DNA of 64,000 nt from Leidyana gryllorum EB-2025a (taxonomy: Eukaryota; Apicomplexa): positions 1-64,000 of the forward strand of contig JBLWGC010000036.1 in assembly GCA_048772705.1 (NCBI GenBank), in the 5' to 3' direction. The notes under the pieces are model-generated. The model was not told the DNA's origin. It saw only the letters and a program-made list of their open reading frames with translations, and did no database searches. The translations under genes were made by a program, and so were the position numbers. This document shows, piece after piece, positions 23,295 to 37,579 of the stretch; position 1 is the first letter of the stretch, and each line of letters starts with the position of its first letter.

Positions 23295-24413
23295 GTCAGG
23301 ACTGGTTGTCCTGCTCCTCCAGTTCCTGCTCGCTGTAGTGTACCAGATGAACTATCTCCTCCAGAGCTATTCTTATTTCGTTATCGGTCTCCAATAGGTG
23401 CCAAGTTCTGATCACCTCATAACAATTCAGCTTCCGCGCCGCTTCCCTGCCCAACCAAATGTTCATCGTATCATCTCACTTTCCACCTACCGAGCCTCTT
23501 TGTGTCTGAAGAGCGCAGTGAAGCACTCTGCAACTAATCGGCGGGACAATAGATCTGATACAGGCCCAAAGCAGCCCTCCTGCCACACTACTTGGTGAAC
23601 GCCGCGGAGATCATCACTTACCGTTATTCCCGCACTAACAACCTGGTTGTTAGACTCATCTTGCCCATCTAAAATGGTCTTCTGCAGAGCCAACCGGGTT
23701 TCAGCCGTCGGGTATACTATGCGCCCTAAGGTCTCGAGTAAAGGCTTCTGCTGGAAGTCGAAGGCTGGCACTAACTCTGGATCACAGCACACATTCTTCA
23801 CTGCACGCAAAATGATGGGTCGTCGATGCATAAGCTTGGTCTGTAAGCTGAAGGTCTCCCAGAAAGTTCGGTCCAAATCCACCAGCCACCTCCGCCCTGC
23901 CTCAATAGTCGTTAGGTTCGTGAGGATGTGCCCGATGTGCTCGCATTTGTCTTTGTGCTCGGTTCGGGGCACCGCCTCGACCCGATCACCATAATAACCC
24001 AGAATTCTCCATAGGAACAGTTCTTTGCTCAACAGCGTTTTCAAGCCTGCTTCCTGCCGGGTTACATTCGCCAGAACCATATATAACAAGCGTTCGATTG
24101 TTGCTGGACCCAACAGATGCTTTTCGGAAAGCGCTTCACAGAGTGATCCGATGAATTTTGATGAGCCCATAGCCTCCGCTAGAGAATCAACAGCACTCAG
24201 GTTCACCAAACAGCTCAGACCGTTCCAAGCCGCTTCTTCCTCATCATTAATACCAATTGTCAATAGTGCTTCGCTCAATTCCTTGATGTGGTTCACTGCC
24301 ATAGCTTGGAAGGACTCGTCTACCGAAAGACCCAAGGTGATCTTAGCCGCCTCTTTGCGCACATCTCCACTGCCGGTGCGTAGAAAGGCGCATAAGTCTT
24401 CCAACTCTCCCAT
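23295..24413 (-). CDS. HGH1: HGH1 family protein (eEF2-folding co-chaperone)
   Basis: Armadillo-type helical repeat protein of the HGH1/FAM203 family, known in yeast as a chaperone adaptor for folding of eEF2. The start at 'MGELEDLCAFLRTGSGDVRK' is the first real ATG. Body motifs include 'ALLTIGINDEEEAAWNGLSC' and 'HIGHILTNLTTIEAGRRWLV'. The C-terminus needs two introns I could place: 42 nt at 23580-23621 (GTAAGT...GGCAG) and 44 nt at 23447-23490 (GTAGGT...GGCAG). After these the frame reads 'EAARKLNCYEVIRTWHL' and 'EIRIALEEIVHLV', the conserved HGH1 end, and stops at 23295. The next gene's ATG is only about 21 bases downstream on the same strand. Confidence 0.85.
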
Positions 24414-24440
24414 ATCTTGCAAAAAAATCAGCCAAGCGTG

Positions 24441-24828
24441 ATGGAGGATCCGACGCTCTACATGGTCATAGAAATGTGAGTCGGAAACAGGTGTTGCTTT
24501 ATTTCCCCTCAGTAGTCGAAAAGATGGTCAAGACCTTTATGGCATTAAGCAACGGATCGATGAGCTACTCTATCAATTCATCGGCGCGGTGGGCATGGCC
24601 TCCGTACTTTGTGAAGTGAAGGGCTACATAGCGGCTAAAGGCTTGGCACTACTTGCGGTCCAATTAAGGTATGACATGTCAAGGTATGCTTCCAATCCCT
24701 TGTTAAGGTCCGCTACATCCATCCAAGCTGCCCTGACCATGGCTACCCCAGACAGTGGACTTGGGCGGGTGACTGTACTGGAAACCAGCTTAATCTTGAC
24801 TGATTTGGCATCGTGGACATTTGTTTGA
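24441..24828 (+). CDS. Small protein resembling RNase P/MRP subunit Pop5
   Basis: Two-exon gene starting 'MEDPTLYMVIEI', with a GTGAGTCGG...CCCTCAG intron after the twelfth codon region. Exon 2 reads 'DLYGIKQRIDELLYQFIGAV' then 'KGYIAAKGLALLAVQLR' and 'SATSIQAALTMAT'. The layout fits Pop5/Rpp14: an N-terminal strand, an 'I...I...G..G' helix, a strand with 'KGLALLAV', a helix 'SIQAAL', and a final V/L-rich strand with 'VTVLETSLILTD'. An internal GTATGACATG...AAG could be a further mini-intron, but the frame is open without it. Assignment rests on this pattern, not on a diagnostic motif. It is divergent from HGH1, 27 bases apart. Confidence 0.5.
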
Positions 24829-24908
24829 CAGTGCGTGCCGGAAGGAGACACGCGCTTTTGCAAACACGCATCACATTCAAGGAAGATTAATTCGAGTCCC
24901 ACACAATC

Positions 24909-26165
24909 ATGAAGTGCCTAGCCCCTTTCTTCTTGGCAGGTGTCATTGTGGGTGACTCGTACCACACCCATCATGCCCACCACCCCCACCACGGCCACTA
25001 CCACCACTATGCCCCGACCCCCATGGAGCGGACCCCACTGAAATGTGTTTGCCCATCGGGCTATGTCTTGAATGGCGACCGCTGTGAAAGAACATCCACC
25101 TTCCCGACCGAAGCCATATGTCCCCTTGGTTTTGCTCCTCTGGACACCCAAACCTGCATCAAGCAAACTTTCCCGGAGGAAAAATGCCCGTTCGGCTTCG
25201 CCCGCGTTGGAAATGAATGTGTTCGCCGGGACATCGTCATTCCAGAATTGACCTGTCCGGCAGGTTACGAATTCGAGTCCACTGCTTCTTTCAGTCCCTC
25301 ACCCAAGTTGGACGAGCTGATCTGTCTGAAGCGCGTCGCCGTGGAAACTGAGTTCGAGTGCCCTGACGGAACCACTTTCGATGGCCAGTGCACAACTCCC
25401 ATTCAAGTGGCGCCCAAGTGGCAATGTGCTCCTGGTTACTTACCAGGACCCGCCAACACCTGTACCCGCAGTGAACAAGTCGAGTGCGGACCCACTAGCT
25501 CCCACCCGCACACCCACTCCCACCCACACCCTCCTCATCTCCGTCGGCTTTCGGAGGAGCATGAAGAGCACCCAGCAGCTAAGGCACATGCTGCTGACAA
25601 GTGGAAGGTCTGGGGTCCCCTCAAGGAAGCTCACATCGCTCCGCAATCGAAAGTTCTCCGTGTGGAGCAAACCTGCACCGCTGACATTACCATTCCCGCC
25701 ACTCCTTACTGTGAACGCGGACAGCTTCGCGGCCAGGTTTGTGTGGAAATGGTCCCAGTGGAACCCGTCAGGGTATGCCCGGCCTTCGGAAACACCGCCG
25801 ACTGCTATGCATACGACCGTGTCAATCCTCGTTCCACTTGTCCTCTGGGCTTCCACGAGGAGTGTGCGGTGACTGAGAAACGTCACATGATCCACCGCGA
25901 GGTCGACTGCGAGTGTGTCAGAAGTTCCATGGAGTCAGTCCAACTGTTCTGTCCGGCTGGCGCTGAACTGGTTGACGGCCTTTGCACTCTCACTGCCAGA
26001 CCTTTTGTGGGTTGCCCAGTGGGCACCCATTTGATGGATGGGGCTTGTGAGCTCATTCAGTATGCCTCGCCCATCTGTACCTATCAAGTCGAGTTTGCCT
26101 GCCAAGGGGCAGGGTGTGACACTCCCGTGAAAGAAGGGTTAGGAAAGCATGCCATGAAGCATTAG
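24909..26165 (+). CDS. Oocyst wall protein-like Cys-rich secreted protein
   Basis: Intronless 418-residue secreted protein. A signal peptide (MKCLAPFFLAGVIVG) is followed by a His-rich stretch (residues ~18-40), then Cys-rich modules with the oocyst-wall-protein pattern: a conserved pair spaced as in 'CPSGYVLNGDRC', 'CPLGFAPLDTQTC', 'CPFGFARVGNEC', 'CPDGTTFDGQC' and later 'CPAGAELVDGLC', 'CPVGTHLMDGAC'. In apicomplexans such proteins cross-link by disulfides in the oocyst wall. A second His/Pro segment ('HPHTHSHPHPPHLRR') lies mid-protein; His-rich tracts may bind metal or aid wall assembly, which is inference. It is the best taxonomic marker in this window. Tyrosines typical of coccidian dityrosine wall proteins are not enriched. 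Confidence 0.85.
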   Translation: MKCLAPFFLAGVIVGDSYHTHHAHHPHHGHYHHYAPTPMERTPLKCVCPSGYVLNGDRCERTSTFPTEAICPLGFAPLDTQTCIKQTFPEEKCPFGFARVGNECVRRDIVIPELTCPAGYEFESTASFSPSPKLDELICLKRVAVETEFECPDGTTFDGQCTTPIQVAPKWQCAPGYLPGPANTCTRSEQVECGPTSSHPHTHSHPHPPHLRRLSEEHEEHPAAKAHAADKWKVWGPLKEAHIAPQSKVLRVEQTCTADITIPATPYCERGQLRGQVCVEMVPVEPVRVCPAFGNTADCYAYDRVNPRSTCPLGFHEECAVTEKRHMIHREVDCECVRSSMESVQLFCPAGAELVDGLCTLTARPFVGCPVGTHLMDGACELIQYASPICTYQVEFACQGAGCDTPVKEGLGKHAMKH

Positions 26166-26272
26166 AGCTATTCAAGTTGAGCTTATCTTTGAAGTGTATT
26201 TTTTAGTGCTGTGCAATTAAGATCTCAACAGCATAAGCTGTTAATTAACATACTCTCACTCCTTTCTACGAA

Positions 26273-29742
<3,470 letters not shown>

Positions 29743-29804
29743 GGCGCACTCAGCAAAAAAGAGGATTTACTCAGGGACGGGACATTCACAGAGCACTATT
29801 CTCT

Positions 29805-32800
29805 CTACCCACGGCCTCTACCTCCCCGTCCACGACCGGAGAATGGTCGATCTCGGCTAAATTGACGATCTCGGCCGAACGAATTACTGCCTCCTCGGCC
29901 CCCATGCCCGAAAGACTGCTGCCCGCCGAAGGAGCGGCCGCCGCCCCGATTAAAGGAATTACCTCCGCCACCACGGCCTCGGCTGTTCCCACGGAACTCG
30001 CCTCTGCCTCTCGATGAGCCGAAAGTACGACCTTCGGTAGGAGAGGAGGAGTAACCGCCTGACGGTCGACCACGAAACCCACCCCCAAATTGCCCTCGTC
30101 CTGCGGTCTTGGTCACACTAGCACTGATGTCACCTGGACTCTTTTTGATGAAGAAGGACCCCGCTAGGTGGCCCAAATGCAGCTTAGCAGCGTCGAAGAA
30201 GGCTCTGTAATCTTCGGGGTACACGCGATACCCACGAACGTGCGACAGATACGCTTTTTGAGCCAGCGAGCTGAGTTGCATATCATCCTCTACTTGCATG
30301 GTGAATCGGCTCAGCAAATATGACACAGAATCCTGAAGATCACACAACACGTTTTCCAAAATCTCGGGAAGAGCGTTTCCACTCACCGAGGCGCGAAGAC
30401 CCTTCAAGAAAGATGGCAACAAAGATTGTACTTTGTTGTTCCGGGCTGTTTGGGGCTGGAACAGCTTCAACAAGGGCTCTTGCAGTGTTTGCTTGATCCC
30501 GTCAGGACAGGCACCTTTCTGTCTCAGCACTTCGACGTAACCTGCCTCATGCTCCAACAAGAAAAGTAGAGAGGTACCGGCTGATCCCATCCGAGCCGTC
30601 CGTCCAATTCGGTGGACGTAATCTGACACGTCGACAGGGGGGTCTACTTGAATCACTAAATCCACGTTAGGTAGATTCAACCCTCTGGCTGCGACGTCAG
30701 TGGTAAACAGTACTGCGGAGTCTTTGGTGCTGCTAAACTCAGCGATATTCCCCAACCTAAAAGCGATAGTCAAAGGATTCCTCTGAAAGCTGCTTACCGG
30801 TCCTCGGCACTCATGCTACCGTGCAGGCGGAATGACTGGAGTCCCGCTAGGACGTTCTCCTGACTGAAGAGTGAAGCGCTCGGGTCTCCGGCGTTGACCT
30901 CGGCTTCGTCATCACTCAGATTGAACAAGATATCGTCAACTTCGGTGACCATCTTGCGGGCTTTCTCTCGTACCTCGGCAGCATCTCTTTTGACGGCATT
31001 GGCTTGAGCTGTCACCCTTTTATTCAGATTCGTTGGTGGGTTTGGCCACTTGAGACCTTCGGCCAGGGCGTGAAGGTACTCCACCCCGTCGCAATCGTTC
31101 ATGAAAATCACAGTTTTCTTCTTCTGGGCCATTCGCATTTTGAGTAATCCGAATAGACACACCAGACGCAACTTGAGATTATCAATTCGCAGATACGCTT
31201 GTTTCAATGTAGCGGGTACTTCCCAGTTCCCGTTTCCATTGGGAGCTGCCGCTTTCGGCGTCTCCTCAACGGTTGACTGATCGCTAGTAGTAGACGACTC
31301 GCCCTCGTCAGCCGCCACTTGCTGTTTCTTGATGGGTGTAGCGCTGGTCTCAGTTCCAACCCACACTGCGGCAGGGCGCAATACAAAGTCGGCCAACTTT
31401 TCAATCGACGGGCTCAGCGTTGCAGACACGAGTATCGTCTGGAATGTATCAATCTCAGGCTCAAATTTCTCCATCTCCGCAGGACTCGGCATCGCATTGC
31501 CTCCTGACGCTTTCAGCTTCTTGGCAGCGGGCTCTCTCTCGTCACCACTGGACTCGTCACTATCAGAAGACGACTCTTCTATTCTTTCCTCCTCATCTCC
31601 TTTGTCTTCTTCTTGAGGGTTCACGACCTCCTCCAGAGAGACAGTTTTGACTGGTTCGGGTTTAATCGCGATACCAAAGTTGCACTCCACCTCGTCATCG
31701 TCGTCCGACAGAACGGTGGTCGTTCCCTTAACAACACTGGTGGCATTCCCCCCTTCGTTGTCAGTTTCTTCATCCGAAGACGACGACTCTTCCTCGGGCA
31801 CGCTGGAAGCGAAAGATACCCGCTTGCGTTTCTTTTGGGTCTCTTCGACAGGTGCGGGGGTCTCTGCGCTTTTTTGTTGCGGCCGCTTCTTAGCTCCCTT
31901 TTTCTCCTTGTCGAAACTCACTGTTCCTGCCTCGACCGGTGCCTCGTCGGCAGCTGCCGGTGCGCCCTTGGAGAGGGCCTTGAGCAGCTCCCGTTGAGCG
32001 GCGCGCTCAGCGGCAAGCATATCCTTACTCAGACCGGTTGAGCCTTTTTGAACCGCAGCGGACACTCCAGCGTCCGTCTCGAGGGAGGGGAGGGCCGTAG
32101 CTTTGTTCCTCAACTCGGTGACAATGCGTCGGAGTTTGCCCTCGAACCCGAGATCGAGCAGACGATCGACCTCGTCCATCACCAACACTTGGAGACGGCG
32201 AGAGGAGAACGACGCAGTCGAATCAAAGTGGTCAAGGATCCTTCCGGGAGTTGCGACGAGAATGACAGAACCCTTTCTCAGGGTGGCTTTCTCGGATTTT
32301 CTTTTGGTTCCTCCAACAATGACCGTCGAAGTGATCCAGGGGAGGGCTTGTGTAAGTTTCTGGGCAACAGTGTGAGTCTGAATAGCGAGTTCTCGGGTAG
32401 GAGAGATAATCATAACGCGAGTACCGCCTGATCGATCTATGACAAACTTGGACGGCTTGTAGCCAGCCTTAATCAAAGCTTCCCGTTTGAGAGTCTCCGT
32501 ATGCAACAGACGATTGAGTGCGGGGACCATAAAAGCGAGAGTTTTGCCGGAACCAGTGGAAGAGCGGATCATACCGTCTTTGGTGCCACACGAGAGAGCC
32601 GGGATAGCCGCCGCTTGGACTTTAGTCATGACATGAAATTTGAGGAATTCCAACTGTCGAACGAGACGTGGGTCCAAGCCTGAGGCATTCTTGAATTGCT
32701 CATTGGAGCTCAATGCGTTGTCTTCACTGAGTGCGGCGACTGGTAGTGAGGCTTTGGGTGCGGAGAGCTCTTCATGTTGAATTCGACTCGGCTTGGTAGG

Positions 32801-32962
32801 GGGAGGGATGGTTTCGACTTCACTGTCTGACTCTGAAACTTCAACTGACTGAACAGTTGGGCGTTTGGGCAGAACTTGTATGCGAGGTTTCTTCCCTTTA
32901 CCCTTGAGACCCAAACCACCACGGGCCACCGATTTTCCTCGGGCCGTCTTATTCGGCACCAT
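29805..32962 (-). CDS. DEAD-box RNA helicase, Dbp7/DDX31 type
   Basis: Nucleolar ATP-dependent RNA helicase for large-subunit ribosome assembly, inferred from family. Two exons (32962-30798 and 30756-29805) encode about 1,038 residues. Motifs: 'MTKVQAAAIP' (Q), 'SSTGSGKT' (I), 'SPTRELAIQ' (Ia), 'VATPGRILDHF' (Ib), 'LVMDEVDRLLD' (II, DEVD), 'SAT' (III), 'TDVAARGLNLPNVD' (V) and 'HRIGRTARMG' (VI). 'VGGTKRKSEKATLRKG' is typical of Dbp7. About 235 low-complexity residues (basic, then Glu/Asp/Ser) separate motifs II and III, where most DEAD-box proteins have about 30. A second, Lys/Glu-rich insert lies in domain 2. The C-terminus is an RGG/FGG-rich tail (about 60 residues), probably RNA-binding. 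Confidence 0.92.
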
Positions 32963-33154
32963 TGGATTTTTATACCAAACAAAAAGCCTTAGGAACAGGT
33001 CATCTGGCCGGAACCGCCTTTGGACCCCTCTCCCCTCATTGTGGGATTGAGATTGCCTCTATTACTTTGAACGAACAGCTTAGTGAATGTGGGATGGGAT
33101 TGTAAGCACTTGCTTTCCGCTCCCCGTGAGTATGTGTAGCGACCTAATTTTCAC
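32963..33154. promoter_or_regulatory. Divergent promoter region, helicase / ion channel
   Basis: 192 bases between the start codons of the minus-strand helicase and plus-strand channel genes. Both promoters must lie here or overlap the genes. I see no motif that I can name with confidence. Confidence 0.4.
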
Positions 33155-35787
33155 ATGTATTGGTTGGGGTTATTGACTGTGGTCACATTGACTCTCGCCT
33201 TTGACTCATATGACGAGCAGCCTGTGTTCGACTTTGGGTTGTCAGAGAGTGCTGTCGACTTTCTTGAGGAGCTTCATGGGGAGAGGGTGTGGGATGAGCT
33301 GCAAAGGGAGTATATGACCAATATAAATTGCACGCTCGGCCCCCCTAAGAAGCGCATTATCAACAATGAGGACGAAGGATGTGCCACCTTCAGTGTGAGT
33401 GCCCTTGCCGCTGCATGGCCGAGACCCTTTATCGCAGGATCTGTCAGCATATCTGGCAGCAAAGGCAAACTTCAATCGGCCGCCTTTGCCCACCACTGAG
33501 CAAATGAAGATGGGGATAGCCTTATCTCCCACCAAGATTCTCAAGTTCGACATTGAAACCCGCACTCTCAGTCTCTTTGTGAGGATTATGTTATATTGGG
33601 CCGATCCTCGACTCACTTATCGGGGCGATTTGTGGTTTCCCAACTGGCTGTCGAATACTCACTATGTGCCGATGAGTAGTGCCCTACGGGGCGAACAATT
33701 AATCTGGGTGAGACGCCTCCGGCCTCCTCCCAACAGTAATGTTGCTTGCAGCTCCCCAATCTGATAGCCCAGAGGAGCACAGAAGACAACTATCACGAGA
33801 AAACGAATGAGTTCATGAGATCTCGCGTGTACGACGAAGCTTTCCTTCGAGCCAAAGGGTATAATGTCGTATTCATCCGCACTGCGGAAATGAAGAGCGA
33901 ATGTAACGCCTTTCTCAAAGCGTTCCCATTTGATCAACAGGCGTGTACCCTTACCTTCCAAGACTTTACCCATCCCTTACATCTTTCGACTGTGGTTCGG
34001 GGCTATCCTCGCCACATCAGAGATCAATTCGCAATCAATCAGGAGTTTTACGCAATATCATCATTCGGGGTGTCATACAGCTATTTGGAGGGCAACGACC
34101 GCAACTACGCAGTAGATCGCTTTGCGTCGTCCTATGCCAAATACTTCTTCATGATTGAACGGAAGGCCCACTACTTTACTCTCAACTTTATTTGGCCGCT
34201 GATGCTTACGGTCAGTTTCGCTTACTTTTCATTTTGGTTACCCTTTGAGTGAGTGCTCCCGACCTCCCCGCCCCCTACCTACCGTCCTTTACTCCGCAGA
34301 TTTGACCGTGTGACACTGACTGTCACCATTCTGGTGGCAATCTTCGACATTGTATTCCTCATTATGGAGAATCGGCCACGCGTCGCCCATGAATCTTGGA
34401 TCGACACATTCCAAGCCAAGTGCATCGTATTGACCGCGATCCCTGCGATACAATCGATCATCCTTTCCCACTTTGTAGCTCTGCTAATCAACCGGTGAGC
34501 AGCTTTGTGATCGCTGTGTTGTGAGACCCCCAATGAAATTCAGCGCGGCGCGGCGTCGGCGGGCGGAGAAAGAGGTGCATAAATGGCTGAAGGAAGTGCA
34601 AGAGGCTGAGATCGAAAAGGTCCAGGGACTGTTAACCGAGCAACAGTTCTCCCACCTCATGACAGCCATTCTCGAAGAGAGAAACAGGGGATACGTTGTG
34701 GCCGATAACGAGTCGTCGGTTCACAATCTCACAGTTGCGCCGAGTCTCAAAACAGTCTCATTTAGAAGTTGCACCAGTGAAGAGATGCGCTCCTCTGGAC
34801 GGTTCACTCGACTTCAGTCGTGGTTCAAGAGACACAGGGAGGAAGGAGTGGTAAGAGGCACAGAGGCGTCTCATCTCTCATGAAAACTTTGGATCATTGC
34901 AGACTATTCTACGGCCTCGAAGTGTTGGATTCCGAACTGAGCCAATGCATGGCGCAGCTCGGGTGAAGAACAGCTTTGATTCTGCAGCTGTCTCCTCATC
35001 CGGGGGGTTCTTTGACAACCACTTCACCCGCACGATGTCTTCTCTGAGTGAGAGAAAGGCCACGGGTATGTGGCCCCCAACAGGGGTCTCGCCGACCTCC
35101 CAGGAGTCTTTCTGGCGTCTCCAAGAATCGAGTCGGGTGATATCCTCGTCCAGGTCCACAAACTCTAATCTCACCCCGAGTGCTCTTCCCCCCGAGATCC
35201 GGGAGAGTCTAATTCGCTTGGCTGAGCGCAACTTATTGCCGTCGAACGATGAAGAAGATGACCGTTCCTCCTTGGTGGGCTCAGATAGCCGCCCCGAGTC
35301 GGTGGAGTCTGGCGGGATCGATTACCGCTCATCGCCCCGACCAGATATCGCCATCACATTGCCCCAATACATAGATAGATTATTCCAAATCTGCTACCCT
35401 CCCGTGATGGTGGGGATGATGATGGCACATATCCATCCCATTATGGCCAATCGGGTGAGAGAGAGATTCAGTGTCGTACCTTAACTTCACCAGCACGAGA
35501 TGAAGACCACCTTGCTGGGCGGAGAGTCAGTCACGTCCCGCATTCTGTTCGTATTTTGGATCCTGGCAGTTGGCGGGCTGTGGGTACTGTCAATGTTTGC
35601 CTATGTAAGTAGCCCCATACGGTCGGTGCTCCCACAAATATTGTCTCAGGCTGTCAACTACTGTGATGCCCATGGCTCGTTCACGGAACTGCTGACGCGA
35701 CGACGAGAGGAGCCCCCGGAGGATAAAAGTCGTCACGAAAGCCGCACAACCGAAAGGCATGCGGATCCTAACACACACTTAAAGTAG
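33155..35787 (+). CDS. Pentameric ligand-gated ion channel (Cys-loop receptor)
   Basis: Seven exons (33155-33394, 33438-33707, 33752-34248, 34300-34494, 34544-34850, 34903-35454, 35494-35787) give 784 residues with the full receptor layout. A signal peptide (MYWLGLLTVVTLTLA) leads a beta-rich ectodomain with 'DIETRTLSLFVRIMLYWADP'. The canonical C-x13-C loop is 'CNAFLKAFPFDQQAC' (residues 221-235). M1 is 'YFTLNFIWPLMLTVSFAYF' with its Pro, M2 'DRVTLTVTILVAIFDIVFLI', M3 near residues 375-400. A ~330-residue Ser-rich cytosolic loop follows, then M4 'SRILFVFWILAVGGLWVLSM'. Position -1' of M2 is acidic (D), 2' is Thr, 9' Val, 20' Glu: a cation-channel-like pattern. The 13' Asp inside M2 is unusual. 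The ligand is unknown, and a vicinal Cys pair or clear aromatic box is not evident. Confidence 0.93.
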
Positions 35788-35793
35788 CCGAAG

Positions 35794-37484
35794 ATGAGCT
35801 GCGGATGTCGTGTGCTCCAATGTGGTGATGTCATGACATTGATCATTGACTTCATCGGCGAATTACATAATCTGCAGGTAACACTAAGTTTGGGTGGTGT
35901 TATGGTATCTACACACTCGCTTTCCCTCCCTGTGCAGCACATCTGTCGAGACACCAGGAAGTTTGTAGAGAGGCAGTGGTTTCCGCAGTTTTTACGGTTA
36001 CGTATAGGGCTCAACGAGAATCGTGCGGTGTGTTTGGCCTCATCGAACGCATACTTGGCCGCACTCGTCAGAGACCCTATTCGATTGAGTCGCCTCAAAG
36101 GATTAGTCTTTGTGGAAGTTGAATCTCGAGATCTGCTCTCGGACGAGGTGAGTCTCACCTGGCAACATTTTGATCTGTCTCAGGTCGTTGACATGGCAAG
36201 ACTGTTGACAGAACGGAGACGAACATTAAAGCTACTCTTTTTCTACCCGAAGGTGGAGGAAAGAGTGCTGCAGCCGTACCTGGCCGAGACCAGGACGGCA
36301 ATTCTGGGCACATCAAGCGACGAACACCCCTCTGTGATGTAGTGAGTGGCAGGTGTTGAGAAGACGGAAAGTCACTCTCCTATCCTATCCTATCCTGTAG
36401 CTGTTCTGGTGCAGTGGGAATGCAGTGCACGGCTGATATACTGACAACGTGTGATCGAGCTCCGTTAGACAATTTGCAGGAAATGACATTGGATATGCGG
36501 ATGGGTGGATACTCTGGGTGAGCAGATTTGTGCGGCGGCTGGCGGGAAACTTTTTGCAGACGAGGTGTGATCTGGAAGGATTCATACCGGGGATTGTGTA
36601 CTGAGCTGAACGCAGACCGTTTTTCGGACCTCAGATCTCTCTGCTTGAAATGGGATAGTGTTGCGACGAAAGACTGGAGGAGCTCCACAGAGGTGGGCCT
36701 GTTTGTGAAGGCCCTCCCACGTTTGGAGCGAATGGACCTGGATTTCGGAACACAGGACTTTCCGGGCGAATGGCTACTTGAGTGGGCGGCTCATTTGCCT
36801 CCATACACATAGCGTCGTTACTCTCGCAGATGGATGACACCCAGTGGATACGATCCGGAGCTACAGATGGCACTGAAACGCTTTCCCGCCTTGCAACATC
36901 TCTTCATCAGCCAGGCGTCCTTCCTTCCTGGCAACTATCTGGCCTTCCTGTTGCGGTGTGGGATCTTTTGGATGTACAATAGAGCCATAAATGTGTGGAT
37001 CAAAAGAGTCCATCTGCACATAAGCGAGTTGGAGCAGTTTATAACTGGGCGGGATAGACGGGATTTGATTGCGTATGACGAGGCAACACATTTGAGTATA
37101 GACTTTGCTCCCAGAAGAGACAGTGGGAGTCCTTCGAGTGGCGGCGTCCTGTCGAATCCGGAACTCTGTGGTGTACAACACTTAACGATACTCAATTACG
37201 ACCCCTTGGACGACGCCTGTGCCGGCTTCCTGCGACGCGTCTCGTTTCCTCCCCAGCGACCCCCTCATCGGGATTTGATGGAGGCCCCGGTCAAAACGAG
37301 CAGTCTTGCTCGTTCGCGAGAAACCAGTCTCCAAGAGCTCATCATAGGCCCGACTGCGCGGTCGGGTTGGGAGACACGAGAATGGATATTACGGCGTCAA
37401 ATAACAGACAATCCGCAGCTGCGGAGATTCAGCCCCGAGGTCATCAGCGGTGGAGACGCGATCAAATTTAGCCGTGTCTGTTGA
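35794..37484 (+). CDS. Leucine-rich-repeat protein with F-box-like N-terminus
   Basis: Starts 6 bases after the channel stop. Six exons by my reading; one intron near 36343-36400 contains a (CTATC)4 polypyrimidine repeat before its AG. The N-terminus 'DVMTLIIDFIGEL' joined to 'HICRDTRKFVERQWFPQFLR' resembles an F-box helix bundle. Irregular LRR strands follow: 'NLQEMTLDMRM', 'DLRSLCLKWDSV', 'RLERMDLDFG', 'ALQHLFISQASF', 'VQHLTILNYDPL' and 'SLQELIIGPTA'. If it is an F-box protein it would recruit substrates to an SCF ubiquitin ligase, but the F-box match is weak. The later joins (36528-36840) are inferred from frame and splice sites. Confidence 0.55.
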
Positions 37485-37579
37485 GCGGAGAAAGGTAGAA
37501 AGTGCCTTTGCAGTGGAGGAGACAACAAGTAATTGTCAAGTCGTCGTGTGGGATGAACTTTTGTTTTATTTCGTGACAA

